Source: Aurantimonas aggregata
GTDB lineage: Bacteria; Pseudomonadota; Alphaproteobacteria; Rhizobiales; Rhizobiaceae
NCBI RefSeq assembly: GCF_010500835.1
Contig: NZ_JAAAMJ010000006.1
Span: forward strand, 1-64,000
DNA: 64,000 nucleotides
Reading direction: 5' to 3'
The position numbers were made by a program, and so were the translations under genes. The notes under the pieces were generated by a model, which saw nothing but the letters and a program-made list of their open reading frames with translations, was not told where the DNA came from and ran no database searches. Of the stretch, positions 8,513 through 17,450 are shown one piece after another. Numbering within the stretch: the first letter of the stretch is position 1; each line of letters opens with the position of its first letter.

Positions 8513-11463
8513 CGATAAGCTCCCGGCACGCGCGGCTCGAGCACGCGGCGCATGCCGTCGAGCGCCAGGACGAAGGGCCGCCCGTCGGCGCCGCGGATCC
8601 ACTGCGGATCGTCGGAGGCGGGATCGCCCGCAGCGAAGCGATAGCCGCCGGCGACGGCCACGGGGCGCGCCGCCTTGATGTCGGCGGCCGAATAGGGCTT
8701 GCCGTTCTCGCGCACCGGCGGCGCCGAGAAATACGGTCGCGCGCCCGGCCGCGACCGTCCCATGTCCTGCGGCGCGAGATCCTGGTCGCGGATGGCCTCG
8801 ATCAGCTCGCCGAAGCGATCGGCCCGGATCGTCGGCGGGACGATCGTCCGCGACGTCTCCGACGAAATGAAGCCGGTCGAGCGACTGACATCGGCGAGGC
8901 CGCCATACTGCACGCCCTTCTCGAAGACCGCGCCGGAAGCTTCCTGCAGCGCGCGCTCGAAGATCGGCTTGATGTCGTCCGATTTCGGGTCGACGCCGAG
9001 CTGCACGGCGCGCGCCTTGGCGATCGCATGGGCGGCCTCGAGCGTGCGGTGGCCGTCCATCGGCACGCCGACAAAGGCGTCGCCCAGCGTCTCGGCCGCG
9101 ACCTGGTTGCGCAGCTCGAATTTCACCGCCGGATATTCCTTGCCGTCCGGACCTTTGCCGTGGCCGGCAATGACGTCGCGGGCAGCCGCCGCGGATCCGC
9201 CACCGGCGAGGATGGCACCGGCTTGCTGGATCGCCGGCGCCTCGTCGCCCAGCTCGGCCAGCAATGCGCCGGCGCGGCGTCCGGCGCCGGAGATCAGGCC
9301 GCCGGCGACTTGCGCCGCCGCGTCTGGATCCTGCGCTGCCAGCGCCTTGATCGCGGTCGCCTCGCCGGGGCGCAGATACTTGGCTTCCACCCCGAAATGC
9401 TCGGCCGCCGTGTCGGCCTTGATGATCCGTGCGCGCACCCTGTCAGCCACGGCATAGGGATCGGTGCCGGCCTCGAGGATCGTCTCGTCTTCGGGCAGGA
9501 TGCCCTTGGCGACAGCGGCGCCAATCGGATCGCGCTTCACGTCGGTTTCCATGCGCGACAGCTCCCGTCGCGCGAAGTCCGCCGCGCCGCTGGCGATCGC
9601 CGCCGGATCCTGCTCGAGCTTGCGGACATAGTGATCCGCCTCGTCGAGGCTCTTTTCGCGGATGATCCGGGCGGCGCCGATCTTCTCCATGGTCTCGTCG
9701 ACGATCGCCGCACCGCCCGGCGCCGTCTTGCCGTCCAGCATGAAGCGGCCGATCGCGTCGGCACCGGGCTCGATGCCGCGCGCGGTGAACTCGGCCAGCT
9801 GGTCGCCGCGATCGGCGAGCGCCTTGGCGGCCTGCGTCCCGGCGGTACGCTTGGCCGATTCCTGCCGCTCGAGCGTCGCGTCGATCACCGACCAGCCATC
9901 GGCGTCGACGCCCTCGAGCGTGCCGTCGACGAAGTCCTGGCGCATCGTCTCGCGCAGCACGGCGACTTCCTCCGGCGTCGAGAGCGCGGCGCCCTGTTTG
10001 CCGTAGAAGCCGACGGCCGCCTCGCGCCGCGATCGATTCTTTGCCTTGAAGGCGTCGTCGGCGTCCATCACGCCGCGCGCGACGGCGCTGTCATAATGCG
10101 CGTCGACCGCCTGCTGCGCAGAGGCGAGCGCCGCGCCGGCGTCCTCGTTGCTGGCGTCGAAGGTCTCGATCAGCCTTGCCTTGCCCTCCTCGAACTCAGT
10201 CGTGCGCTCGAGGAACTCGAGCCGCGTCGAGATCTGCTCGCGCTGTTTTTGATCCGACAGCGCCTGGCGCCGGTAGGGCTGCGCCATGCGCTCGAAAGCC
10301 GTCTCGTAATCGGCGGCGATCTCGGGAAAGACGTGATCCTCGCGGTGGACGGTCCGCAGCGCTTGCAGGCCGGTTTCCAGGGCGGCGGGATCCGCGCCGA
10401 ACTTGTTGAACACGGCATCGATATCGGCGCGCATCGTCGAATCGAGCCGCTCGAGATAGGTCCGCGTGCCGGCGGCGTCATAGGCGCGATCGCGGATCGT
10501 GAAGCCGCCGGTCGGGCGAAACCCGCCAGCGCCGGAGCCGGAGATCTCGACGACAGCTTCCGCAGGCGCCGCCGCATCGGCGCCAGGCGGCGCCACGTCG
10601 CCGCCCGTGGCGAGGGCCGTCACGGCGCCGGCAGCGCCCTGCGGCGCCGGTGCCGCGGCATCAAGCGCCGTTACACCCGCGGGCGCGTTCTGCGGCGCCG
10701 GTGAGCCGCCGCCGAGGGTGGCTGCCCATTGCGCATAGGCGAGACGGTTCGACCAGCCGTGCCCGGCGCGAGGATTGCGCGCCGAGTAGCCCTGCGGGCG
10801 CTCGAAATGCATCAGCGCTTCGGTGGCGGCCTCGAGCGTGCCAGCGCGCTGCAGGCCCGTCCAGGCGGTCTTTTCCCGCGTCTGCAGCTCGTGGACGAAG
10901 AAGTCCATCTGCAGATCGGTGTCGCGCCAGTTGGCGCCGCGCTTGCTGGCGAAATTCTGCAGCGCCGTGCGCCGCTCCTTGCGCCACTGCCAGATGCCGG
11001 ACGACGTGCCCGCATCGCCATTCGGACCATCCGCCCGCAAGGCTGATTCCTGGCGACCGTGGCCGGCGGCGGCGGCTGCTGCGACTGGCGACAGCCCGCG
11101 CGCGATCAGCCCGTCGCGGACATAGCGCGCGCGCGCCGTGAGATCGCCCGGAGCCGCAGTCGAGGCGGCTGGCGCGTAAGCCATGGGCGATCCATCCGCC
11201 GCCACAGGCACCGGCAGGCTGCCGTCGATCGTCGCACCGGCGGGCGAGCCGGCGAGCCCGGCCGCAAGGCCTGCCGCGGTGCCTTCCTGCTCGGCCAGAA
11301 AGTCACCGACCTGACCGGCGCGACCAGCGAGCCGGTCGAACGCCGACGCCACGCGGCGCTGCAGTCCGCCATCGTCGCGCTCGACGCCGAGCAGGCCGTC
11401 GGCAAGCAGCGGATCGACTTGGAACTTGCGATAGCCGACGCTCTCGGTGCGCTGGTTTGCCAT
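8509..11463 (-). CDS. Internal virion protein with lysozyme domain
   Basis: 984 residues. Residues about 108-245 resemble the phage tail lysozyme family (Phage_lysozyme2): GLSPVAAAAAAGHGRQESAL with a likely catalytic Glu near 139, then GIWQWRKERRTAL, MDFFVHELQTREKTAW and MHFERPQG. The remaining 700 residues are long charged helices, consistent with an ejected tube protein. T7 carries its cell-wall-degrading domain on gp16; here it is on the first of three giant proteins. The likely role is local cutting of peptidoglycan during DNA entry. Start ATG 11463, 4 bp after the upstream stop. Confidence 0.85.
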   Translation of the reverse strand: MANQRTESVGYRKFQVDPLLADGLLGVERDDGGLQRRVASAFDRLAGRAGQVGDFLAEQEGTAAGLAAGLAGSPAGATIDGSLPVPVAADGSPMAYAPAASTAAPGDLTARARYVRDGLIARGLSPVAAAAAAGHGRQESALRADGPNGDAGTSSGIWQWRKERRTALQNFASKRGANWRDTDLQMDFFVHELQTREKTAWTGLQRAGTLEAATEALMHFERPQGYSARNPRAGHGWSNRLAYAQWAATLGGGSPAPQNAPAGVTALDAAAPAPQGAAGAVTALATGGDVAPPGADAAAPAEAVVEISGSGAGGFRPTGGFTIRDRAYDAAGTRTYLERLDSTMRADIDAVFNKFGADPAALETGLQALRTVHREDHVFPEIAADYETAFERMAQPYRRQALSDQKQREQISTRLEFLERTTEFEEGKARLIETFDASNEDAGAALASAQQAVDAHYDSAVARGVMDADDAFKAKNRSRREAAVGFYGKQGAALSTPEEVAVLRETMRQDFVDGTLEGVDADGWSVIDATLERQESAKRTAGTQAAKALADRGDQLAEFTARGIEPGADAIGRFMLDGKTAPGGAAIVDETMEKIGAARIIREKSLDEADHYVRKLEQDPAAIASGAADFARRELSRMETDVKRDPIGAAVAKGILPEDETILEAGTDPYAVADRVRARIIKADTAAEHFGVEAKYLRPGEATAIKALAAQDPDAAAQVAGGLISGAGRRAGALLAELGDEAPAIQQAGAILAGGGSAAAARDVIAGHGKGPDGKEYPAVKFELRNQVAAETLGDAFVGVPMDGHRTLEAAHAIAKARAVQLGVDPKSDDIKPIFERALQEASGAVFEKGVQYGGLADVSRSTGFISSETSRTIVPPTIRADRFGELIEAIRDQDLAPQDMGRSRPGARPYFSAPPVRENGKPYSAADIKAARPVAVAGGYRFAAGDPASDDPQWIRGADGRPFVLALDGMRRVLEPRVPGAYR

Positions 11464-11467
11464 GGTC

Positions 11468-12031
11468 TCAGCCCCGCAGGAGGATATTCGACGCGCCCTC
11501 GGCGCCCTGACCGAGATCGGTCAGCAGGCCGGCGCGGCGGGTCGACTTGGCGCGAGAGCGATAGTTTGCGGCGCGCTCGGTCAGCCGCGAAACCCGCGTC
11601 TGTTCGGTGCCGTTCGCCGTCTCGATGCCGAGATCGGCTTCGCGGAAAGCTTCGCGCCGCGCCTGGCTGGGCGTGCCGAAGGAGAGGTCGACGCCCGAGG
11701 CGGCCGTGGCGACGTTCTGCTCGCCGATCGCGTCCATCATCGCGCGCTTGATCGAAGTGCGTCGCTCGACGCCTTGCAGCGTCTCGAGCGCCTTTTCGCG
11801 CTCGGCATCGCCGGCGGCCATTTCGAGCGCGTCGGCTTCGGTGTTAGCCGCGCCGATGCCGGCAAAGACCGATAGCGCCGTCGCCGTGCCCTGCAGGATC
11901 GAGGCGATGGTCGAGCCCGTGGTCGCGGTCGCCGCCGCCGTTCCGGCCGCCGTGGTGCCGGCGGCGGCCGGAACGGTGGCGGCACTGCCGCCGCCGATAA
12001 GGGACATGAAGGCCGACGCAACCGCTACCAT
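11468..12031 (-). CDS. Small internal virion protein (gp14-like)
   Basis: 187 residues, close in size to T7 gp14 (196). Residues 1-60 are rich in Gly, Ala and Thr and strongly apolar. The rest is helical and charged, with regular Ala/Glu spacing. Start ATG 12031 overlaps the previous stop; an in-frame TTG one codon earlier is ignored. Order (tail tubular B, then this, then giant internal proteins, then tailspike) is the T7 order, and gp14 forms the outer-membrane pore of the ejection channel. The family assignment is by size, composition and position only. Confidence 0.65.
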   Translation of the reverse strand: MVAVASAFMSLIGGGSAATVPAAAGTTAAGTAAATATTGSTIASILQGTATALSVFAGIGAANTEADALEMAAGDAEREKALETLQGVERRTSIKRAMMDAIGEQNVATAASGVDLSFGTPSQARREAFREADLGIETANGTEQTRVSRLTERAANYRSRAKSTRRAGLLTDLGQGAEGASNILLRG

Positions 12032-14091
12032 CAAAGTTTCTCCTCGAACGTCACGTCACGCACTCTAAGCGGGCCGGGCCGGCGTTGAGTGATCACCGCC
12101 GTGGTATCGAGAACCGTCCCGGGGATCCCCGCTACGGTTACCAGTTGCGTTTTTGCCGGCATCGGCGCGTCGACGGGGTCGGCCGTGGTCAGCAGCGGGA
12201 CGTCGATCGGCGGGGTGTCGTTGGCGCCGATCGCGATCGACGTCGTCGCGATGACATTGACCTTCAGCGTGTGGATGCGGCCGGGGCGGCGGGTGATCGT
12301 GTCATCGCGGTTGACCTTGACGCGCGGCATGGACTGCCAGACCGGCGCCACCCATTCGCCGACGGTCATCGTCTCGCCCGGCCAGCCGGTGGCGATCGCG
12401 CCGCCGGAGATGGTGAAGGGGCCGATCGTGTAGCCGCTCGCCGTCTCGGCATAGACCGTCGCGCCGTTGGCATGGTGCAGGCCGGTGACGACGCCGGCGC
12501 CGTTCGACACCTTCACGGCGGCCGAAAACAAATACGTGTCCGGCGACAGGATCTCATAGGCGAGGCCGTCGGCGCGCTGCACGACCAGCCAGAGCCGGTT
12601 CGACGCATCGACGCTGACGGACAGGACTGGCGCGCCGACGGAATACTCGTAGAAGGCAGTGATTTCCTGGTCGCGGATGACCGTCGCGCTGATCAGCCGC
12701 CCGTCGGCGCGCAGCATCCAGAGCTTGGTGGCGTCGGTGTTTTCCGAGCCGCGCTGCAGCGCCGTCATGACGATGTTCTCGACCAGGTGGAACGCAAGGA
12801 GCGATTCCATCCGCGCCGTGAAGGCCGACGAGATGTCATCATATGCGGTCGAGAACAGCACGCCGCCGCGCTGGCCGACATAGTAGATGCGGTTTTCGAT
12901 CTCCACCGGCACCGTGCCGCGTGCGAGACCGTTCTCGGTTGTCTTGACAATGTTGAGCGGCTTGTCGCGCTCGATCACCCGGTCGGTGATGAAGTATTCT
13001 TTTTCGTCGGTGAACAGCAGGACATACTTGGAATCTTCGACATGCAGGATTTCTTCGGTCGAGTTGGTCCGGATCGCCTCGAGCTTGGCGCCATCGGCGC
13101 GCTGCGCCTCGGTGTTGACGTTGAAATACTCGCCGACCTGGCTGAACAGCAGGCCCGACGGCTTGGCGCGAAGCGCGGCGTAGAGCAGCCGGTCTTGAAT
13201 GATCGTCGCGAAGCCCGGCCAGCCGCGCGACGCGGAGATCGCCGGCTCGCCTTCGGTGTCGCCGATGACGGAATGCGCAGCCAGGGCCGACGCCTCGCTG
13301 GTGTTCACGATCTGCGCCGACAGATCATATTCGGCGCCGGTGAAGTCGCCGCCGAAGGTGATCGTCGCTTCCATCGAGTTGCCGCCGGCAGAATTGGCAG
13401 CCGTAACGGTGACGCCGACGCCCAGCGACGGAAGATCCTCAAGGGCCGCCTGCAGCTCTGCGGCAAAGGCGGGGTAGTCGATGAGTCCATCGTCGCCCGT
13501 CGTTGTGACCGGCGCCGTCGTTTCCCCATCGACTGTCAGGGTGACGACACGCGCATCGTTGTCTTCCGCCCAGCGGATATAGACGATCCAGACGTCAGAC
13601 GTCTGCGCGTAAACCCCGCCATAATCGACGTCGGGGATCCGCTCATAGGGCCAGGAATCGACCGTCCAGACAGCGTCGCTCTCTCGCAGGACGCGCACGC
13701 TTTCCAGATCCTTGTGAAAGATCCCGATCGTGTCGGCCTCGGCATAGATGCCGGCCTCCGCGGCGATCGGCGCCGTGATGGCCGGAATCGATACGATGGC
13801 GACCAGGACGAAATCCTTGAAGATCTCGAGCCGTCCCGGCGCGATGCCGATATGGAAGCTCTCGGTTCGCGAGCGCTTGAGCTTGAAGAACCGCGGTGCG
13901 GCGCTGGCCGTTGAGAGCCCGATCCGACGAGTGCCGTTGATGTTGCGAAACCCCGCCTGCGGGATCGGCTCGACGTTGAGATAGCGCAGCCCAGCCGAGT
14001 AATATTGCTTGATGTCGACGCGGCCCGCGAGATCCTCCGCCAGCTCGCCGGCGTTCATCGACTGCTGGCCGGTTCCCGGACGAGCGACCAT
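12031..14091 (-). CDS. Tail tubular protein B-like (tail nozzle)
   Basis: 686 residues, beta-rich, no membrane segment. The N-terminus (QQSMNAGELAEDLAGRVDIKQY) is the usual opening of podovirus nozzle proteins, where the protein begins by selecting GEL/D-rich contacts with the tail hub. T7 gp12 is 794 residues. It follows the tubular A-like gene with overlapping stop and start (positions 14089-14093), so the two are translationally coupled. It would build the nozzle below the portal and adaptor and contact the spikes. Confidence 0.75.
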   Translation of the reverse strand: MVARPGTGQQSMNAGELAEDLAGRVDIKQYYSAGLRYLNVEPIPQAGFRNINGTRRIGLSTASAAPRFFKLKRSRTESFHIGIAPGRLEIFKDFVLVAIVSIPAITAPIAAEAGIYAEADTIGIFHKDLESVRVLRESDAVWTVDSWPYERIPDVDYGGVYAQTSDVWIVYIRWAEDNDARVVTLTVDGETTAPVTTTGDDGLIDYPAFAAELQAALEDLPSLGVGVTVTAANSAGGNSMEATITFGGDFTGAEYDLSAQIVNTSEASALAAHSVIGDTEGEPAISASRGWPGFATIIQDRLLYAALRAKPSGLLFSQVGEYFNVNTEAQRADGAKLEAIRTNSTEEILHVEDSKYVLLFTDEKEYFITDRVIERDKPLNIVKTTENGLARGTVPVEIENRIYYVGQRGGVLFSTAYDDISSAFTARMESLLAFHLVENIVMTALQRGSENTDATKLWMLRADGRLISATVIRDQEITAFYEYSVGAPVLSVSVDASNRLWLVVQRADGLAYEILSPDTYLFSAAVKVSNGAGVVTGLHHANGATVYAETASGYTIGPFTISGGAIATGWPGETMTVGEWVAPVWQSMPRVKVNRDDTITRRPGRIHTLKVNVIATTSIAIGANDTPPIDVPLLTTADPVDAPMPAKTQLVTVAGIPGTVLDTTAVITQRRPGPLRVRDVTFEEKL

Positions 14092-14714
14092 CAGGAATAC
14101 CGGGCATCAGTGAGGGGATCGCGCCACCGATTGGCCGAATCCGGCGGATCACTTGCGACGTTCTGGCTGATCAGCCGCCCGAACAGGCCGCCGGTGCCGC
14201 CTTGGCTGGACGTCCCGAAAGCCTGCTGCCAATAGGTCGCCTCGAGATCCTGGTCGGACTGGATCGGCACCGCCAGGGCGCCGGCGAGGGCTGTGGTGAA
14301 GGCGGCGCGGAAGGCGGGATCCCAGATGGCGGGATTGACCTCGACCTTGCAGCGGGCCCAGACGTCGAGAACGTCGGCAAACAGTTCGCCGCCCTCGATC
14401 GAAAATTCGCGCAGCGGCGCGTCGCGCCGCGGGTCGGAAAGGATTTTAAGCGGCTCGCCGATGCGGTTGCCGGGCAGGCCGAAGCGGTAGCACCAGCCGT
14501 TCTCCGGCTCGAGCTCGATGCGGGTCAGTCGATAGGTGGCCCTGCAGAAGGTCCAGTCGTGCAGGCCGAAGCAATGCGCGACGAGATCCGGCCAGACCGC
14601 GTCGACCTTGCCGGAAATATGGTTCTCGTCGTCGATCGAGAAGGTTGCCGCCTGGCCGAGCTTGATCAGCGCGCGATTAACCAGCGTCGCTTTGTCGATC
14701 ACCTGCTCGTCCAT
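14091..14714 (-). CDS. Tail tubular protein A-like (head-tail adaptor)
   Basis: 207 residues against 196 in T7 gp11. The opening DKATLVNRALIKLGQAATF is typical of this adaptor family, in which a helix with an NxALxxLG core starts the protein. Later it has WPDLVAHCFGLHDWTFCRA, also family-like. It forms the 12-fold ring between portal and nozzle. Lies 24 bp after the small decoration-like gene and overlaps the nozzle gene. No oddities seen. Confidence 0.8.
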   Translation of the reverse strand: MDEQVIDKATLVNRALIKLGQAATFSIDDENHISGKVDAVWPDLVAHCFGLHDWTFCRATYRLTRIELEPENGWCYRFGLPGNRIGEPLKILSDPRRDAPLREFSIEGGELFADVLDVWARCKVEVNPAIWDPAFRAAFTTALAGALAVPIQSDQDLEATYWQQAFGTSSQGGTGGLFGRLISQNVASDPPDSANRWRDPLTDARYS

Positions 14715-14738
14715 GGCGGCATCCCCTCGATCGAGTGC

Positions 14739-15005
14739 TTAGGCGGCCGTGGCGACGGTCACGACGCCGGCGGCCACGTTGGTGACGATCAGGTCGAGCA
14801 TCGCCGGCGTACCGTCGACGGCGACAGAGCAGAAGATCCGGTCGCCCTTCTTGAGGTTGAACTTGGTAAGCCCGTCGTTGAAGTACCCAGCGGCGTTGAT
14901 CGTCGCCGCCGCTTCCGTCGTCGAATAGGCGTAGTGGTTGGCCTGGTTGCGGGAACCGCGATCGCTGGTGGCGTAGCGCGACAGTGCCTTGATGTTGAGT
15001 GCCAT
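14739..15005 (-). CDS. Small head protein, decoration-like
   Basis: 88 residues, starting at ATG 15005 with a GGAG-rich leader. The sequence is a short beta-rich domain (FNLKKGDRIFCSVAVDG, LIVTNVAAGVVTVATAA) with no signal peptide. It comes straight after the capsid gene, as capsid-decorating or head-stabilising proteins often do. No specific family is recognised; head decoration is inferred from position, size and the beta-rich composition. Confidence 0.6.
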   Translation of the reverse strand: MALNIKALSRYATSDRGSRNQANHYAYSTTEAAATINAAGYFNDGLTKFNLKKGDRIFCSVAVDGTPAMLDLIVTNVAAGVVTVATAA

Positions 15006-15073
15006 GGTCGGCTTCTCCTCTAAGGGATGGGGCGGGACCGGCGGCTAGCCGCCGGCCTTGATGTCGGGATGGA

Positions 15074-15994
15074 TCAGGCGACGCGGGTCGGGCGAACCTG
15101 CGCCTTGACGCGGATGCGCTTGACGCCCTCGGGCAGGATGCCAACCGAGTTGCCGGAGAGGCCCACCTTGGCGAGCATCGGCGTGCCCTCGTAGTCGGCA
15201 TGCGTGGTGATCGAGGGGGTTTCCTGATCCCACTCGGCCTCGTTGCCCATGGCGTCCGTCGCCCACATGAACGTGTCGATGTAGCCAGCTGTGCTGAAGC
15301 CGTTGCCAGCGCTCCCGGTGCCGTAGGCGCCGGTGCCGAAGACGAAGTGCTCGTCGGGCAGCGTCATGATGTGGATGCCGCGCCAGGTCCGCTTGCGGAT
15401 GGCCGCCGACTTGGCGAAGGGCAGATCCGCCGAGCCGATATAATCGGCGTTGGCAAATTCCTTGTACATCATGAACTGGTCGAACAGCGCTTCCGTCACC
15501 GGCCACCAGACGTCTTCCTCGGCGCCAGCGCCGCGGATCTGCGAATGTGCCTCGAGTGCGTCGAGGAGATCGATCGCAGCCGTGCCGTCACCGATCGTCT
15601 TAACTTCGGCGTTGCCGGTGGCGAAGGTATTCAGCGCCTGCAGCTTGAGATTGTCGCGCTGGCGACGGATGGCGTTCGACAGCATCTTGCCGACGGCCGC
15701 CTGCTCGTTGGGGCCCTGCTTACGGGCGTCCTGGACGCGCATCCAGGCCGAAGCCTCGAAATCGCGGATGGACACCTGGACCATGGAGAGATCCGGGTTG
15801 GTGTTCTGGATCTTCTGGATGGAGCCGGAGAGCTCGTAGGCATCGACCCGGCCGATGACCGGGAACTTGATGACGCCGGCGCCGCCGTCGCCGCGGGCCA
15901 TCGTGCCGTCGAGATAGCCGCCCATCGACTGATAGCGGGCGCGGACCATGTCCCGGATCTTTTCGCGGTACCAATTTGGAGCTTGAACGGTCAT
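15074..15994 (-). CDS. Major capsid protein
   Basis: 306 residues, somewhat shorter than T7 gp10A (345). It starts TVQAPNWYREKIRDMVRARY, has an early Gly-rich loop (MARGDGGAGVIKFPV) and a long helical spine with QRDNLKLQALNTF. It sits between the scaffold gene and a small head gene. The HK97 fold is assumed for all tailed-phage capsids and not demonstrated here. No prohead protease gene is present beside it, so maturation probably lacks a dedicated protease, as in T7. Confidence 0.8.
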   Translation of the reverse strand: MTVQAPNWYREKIRDMVRARYQSMGGYLDGTMARGDGGAGVIKFPVIGRVDAYELSGSIQKIQNTNPDLSMVQVSIRDFEASAWMRVQDARKQGPNEQAAVGKMLSNAIRRQRDNLKLQALNTFATGNAEVKTIGDGTAAIDLLDALEAHSQIRGAGAEEDVWWPVTEALFDQFMMYKEFANADYIGSADLPFAKSAAIRKRTWRGIHIMTLPDEHFVFGTGAYGTGSAGNGFSTAGYIDTFMWATDAMGNEAEWDQETPSITTHADYEGTPMLAKVGLSGNSVGILPEGVKRIRVKAQVRPTRVA

Positions 15995-16098
15995 TGGGGA
16001 AAACCCTCTGGGATTGATGATTGGACGAAATCACCGAGGGCCGATTAGCCGGAGCCGCGACGGGTCCGGTGAAGGATAGCCGTCGCTCTGTCCAGGTC

Positions 16099-16140
16099 GC
16101 TCCCGTCCGGTAGCAGCCAGAGGATGCACCGGGCGGGAGC
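16099..16140. repeat. Inverted repeat between scaffold and capsid genes
   Basis: Arms 16099-16110 and 16129-16140 pair at 11 of 12 positions on the minus-strand transcript (GCTCCCG then CCGG), with an 18-nt loop. It lies in the 159-bp gap between scaffold and capsid genes. There is no U-run on either side, so a simple intrinsic terminator is unlikely; an RNA processing or stability element is more plausible. Confidence 0.5.
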
Positions 16141-16153
16141 CTGTTAAATGATC

Positions 16154-17086
16154 TCAGTCGCCGGGCAGCGTCTTCTGATAGTCGGCGTTGAGCTGGTCGA
16201 AACTCGCCTTGTTGAATTTCGGGCTGGCCGGGTCGTTTTCCGGCAGCGCCGAGCGGCGCGCGAGCTCGGTCCGTGCGTCGTTACCGCCGCCGCCATTGCT
16301 GCCGCCATTGGTCGGCTGCGCATTGCCGTCACCGCCCAGCTGGCCCTTGAAGAACTCGATCGCCTTGATGCCCTTGGCGCTGTCGCCGAGCATCATCGTC
16401 ATGTGGTCGGCCGATTCCTTGTCGAGGCCGCGGGCGACCATGCTCTCGACCCAGCCATGCGCGTCGTTGATGCGCCGCTCGACCGCCGCATCCTGCTGCT
16501 GCTGCGGCATCGATGCGGCATTGTCCGGCAGCAGCGCCTTGCGCTCGGCAGCGACGTCGATCGGCGCCTCGAGCACGCCCATTTCGGAGGCCTTCTCCAT
16601 GTAGACCCCGAGCAGGCCGTGCAGCTTGCCTTTCGAGATCCCGAGTTCCTTGGCCTTGTTGGCGATGTCATCGAACAGCCCGTCGCCCTCGAGCGTGTCG
16701 AAATAGGGCTTGAGTTTCTCGTCGACCTCGCCGAACTCGCGATAGGCGGCGATATCGTCGGGCACGCCGTTGTCGCTGTCGCGTTTGCGATAGCCGTCGA
16801 CCGCCTTGAACAGCTTGTCGATCGTCTCGCGATCATCCTTGCCGTGGTAGCTGTCGGCTAGGCCCTCAGGGCGATAAGGCCCGTCGGCTGCCGCGCCAGC
16901 GCCCGCAGCCGCTGCCGCTGCAGCCGCCGCGGCGGGATCACCTTCGCCGGCGCCGGCGCCAGCGCCTTCGCCGGTGCCGGCGGCGCCAGCTGCAGCGGCA
17001 GCAGCCGCCGCGACAGCAGCAGGATCGCCACCGGCGCCGACGCCGTCGTCAGGACTGCGCAGGATGCGGTCGAGCAGGTTCTTCAT
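16154..17086 (-). CDS. Head scaffolding protein
   Basis: 310 residues, nearly the same as T7 gp9 (307). Residues 18-70 are almost pure Ala/Gly/Glu/Asp/Pro, then come long charged helices and an acidic Asn/Gly-rich linker before a short basic C-terminal helix (FNKASFDQLNADYQKTLPGD). This layout, and the slot between portal and capsid genes, is that of scaffold proteins. They guide procapsid assembly and leave before packaging. Low-complexity sequence makes this call depend on context. Confidence 0.75.
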   Translation of the reverse strand: MKNLLDRILRSPDDGVGAGGDPAAVAAAAAAAAGAAGTGEGAGAGAGEGDPAAAAAAAAAAGAGAAADGPYRPEGLADSYHGKDDRETIDKLFKAVDGYRKRDSDNGVPDDIAAYREFGEVDEKLKPYFDTLEGDGLFDDIANKAKELGISKGKLHGLLGVYMEKASEMGVLEAPIDVAAERKALLPDNAASMPQQQQDAAVERRINDAHGWVESMVARGLDKESADHMTMMLGDSAKGIKAIEFFKGQLGGDGNAQPTNGGSNGGGGNDARTELARRSALPENDPASPKFNKASFDQLNADYQKTLPGD

Positions 17087-17093
17087 GTCAGCC

Positions 17094-17450
17094 TCACTGG
17101 TTGTCGATCAACTCTTGCCCGCGCCGGATCGCCGCGAGGATCACCTCGCCGACCCCTTCGATGCCCTGCCGGTTCGCGGTCAGGATGGCGGTTTCCTCGA
17201 AACTCTTGCCGGTGGCACGGAACGGCTGCCGAAGCGTGATGTCCATCAGCCACTCGATGACCTCGCGGCCCTTCTGCGAGTTCAGCCCTTGCGCCAGGTA
17301 CATCGCGACATCGTCGGATGGCTGGTTGTGGACCGGCTGCTCCGGACGCGGCGCAAACATCGCCTCGAGACCTTCCCAGCCGCCGCTGGTTGCCTGCTCG
17401 AGCTGGTCGATCGAGCGCGCCTGGCGCGGTCCGTATGCTACCTGTGTCAT
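17094..17450 (-). CDS. Conserved phage protein between portal and scaffold
   Basis: 118 residues. The start ATG overlaps the portal stop (17447-17450). The C-terminal half (GREVIEWLMDITLRQPFRA, RQGIEGVGEVILAAIRRGQE) is helical and regular. No function is recognised. Location suggests a head assembly or portal-associated role, and translational coupling to the portal gene suggests a fixed stoichiometry. Confidence 0.65.
   Translation of the reverse strand: MTQVAYGPRQARSIDQLEQATSGGWEGLEAMFAPRPEQPVHNQPSDDVAMYLAQGLNSQKGREVIEWLMDITLRQPFRATGKSFEETAILTANRQGIEGVGEVILAAIRRGQELIDNQ

Noticed and set aside
5057-8518. A 1153-codon open frame on the plus strand
   Set aside because: It mirrors the two internal virion genes on the minus strand. 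Composition is Arg/Ala/Asp-rich shadow sequence with no domain, and the minus frames have proper starts and overlaps.
12085-13914. A 609-codon open frame on the plus strand
   Set aside because: Reverse of the nozzle protein gene; Arg/Asp/Gly-rich without any motif.
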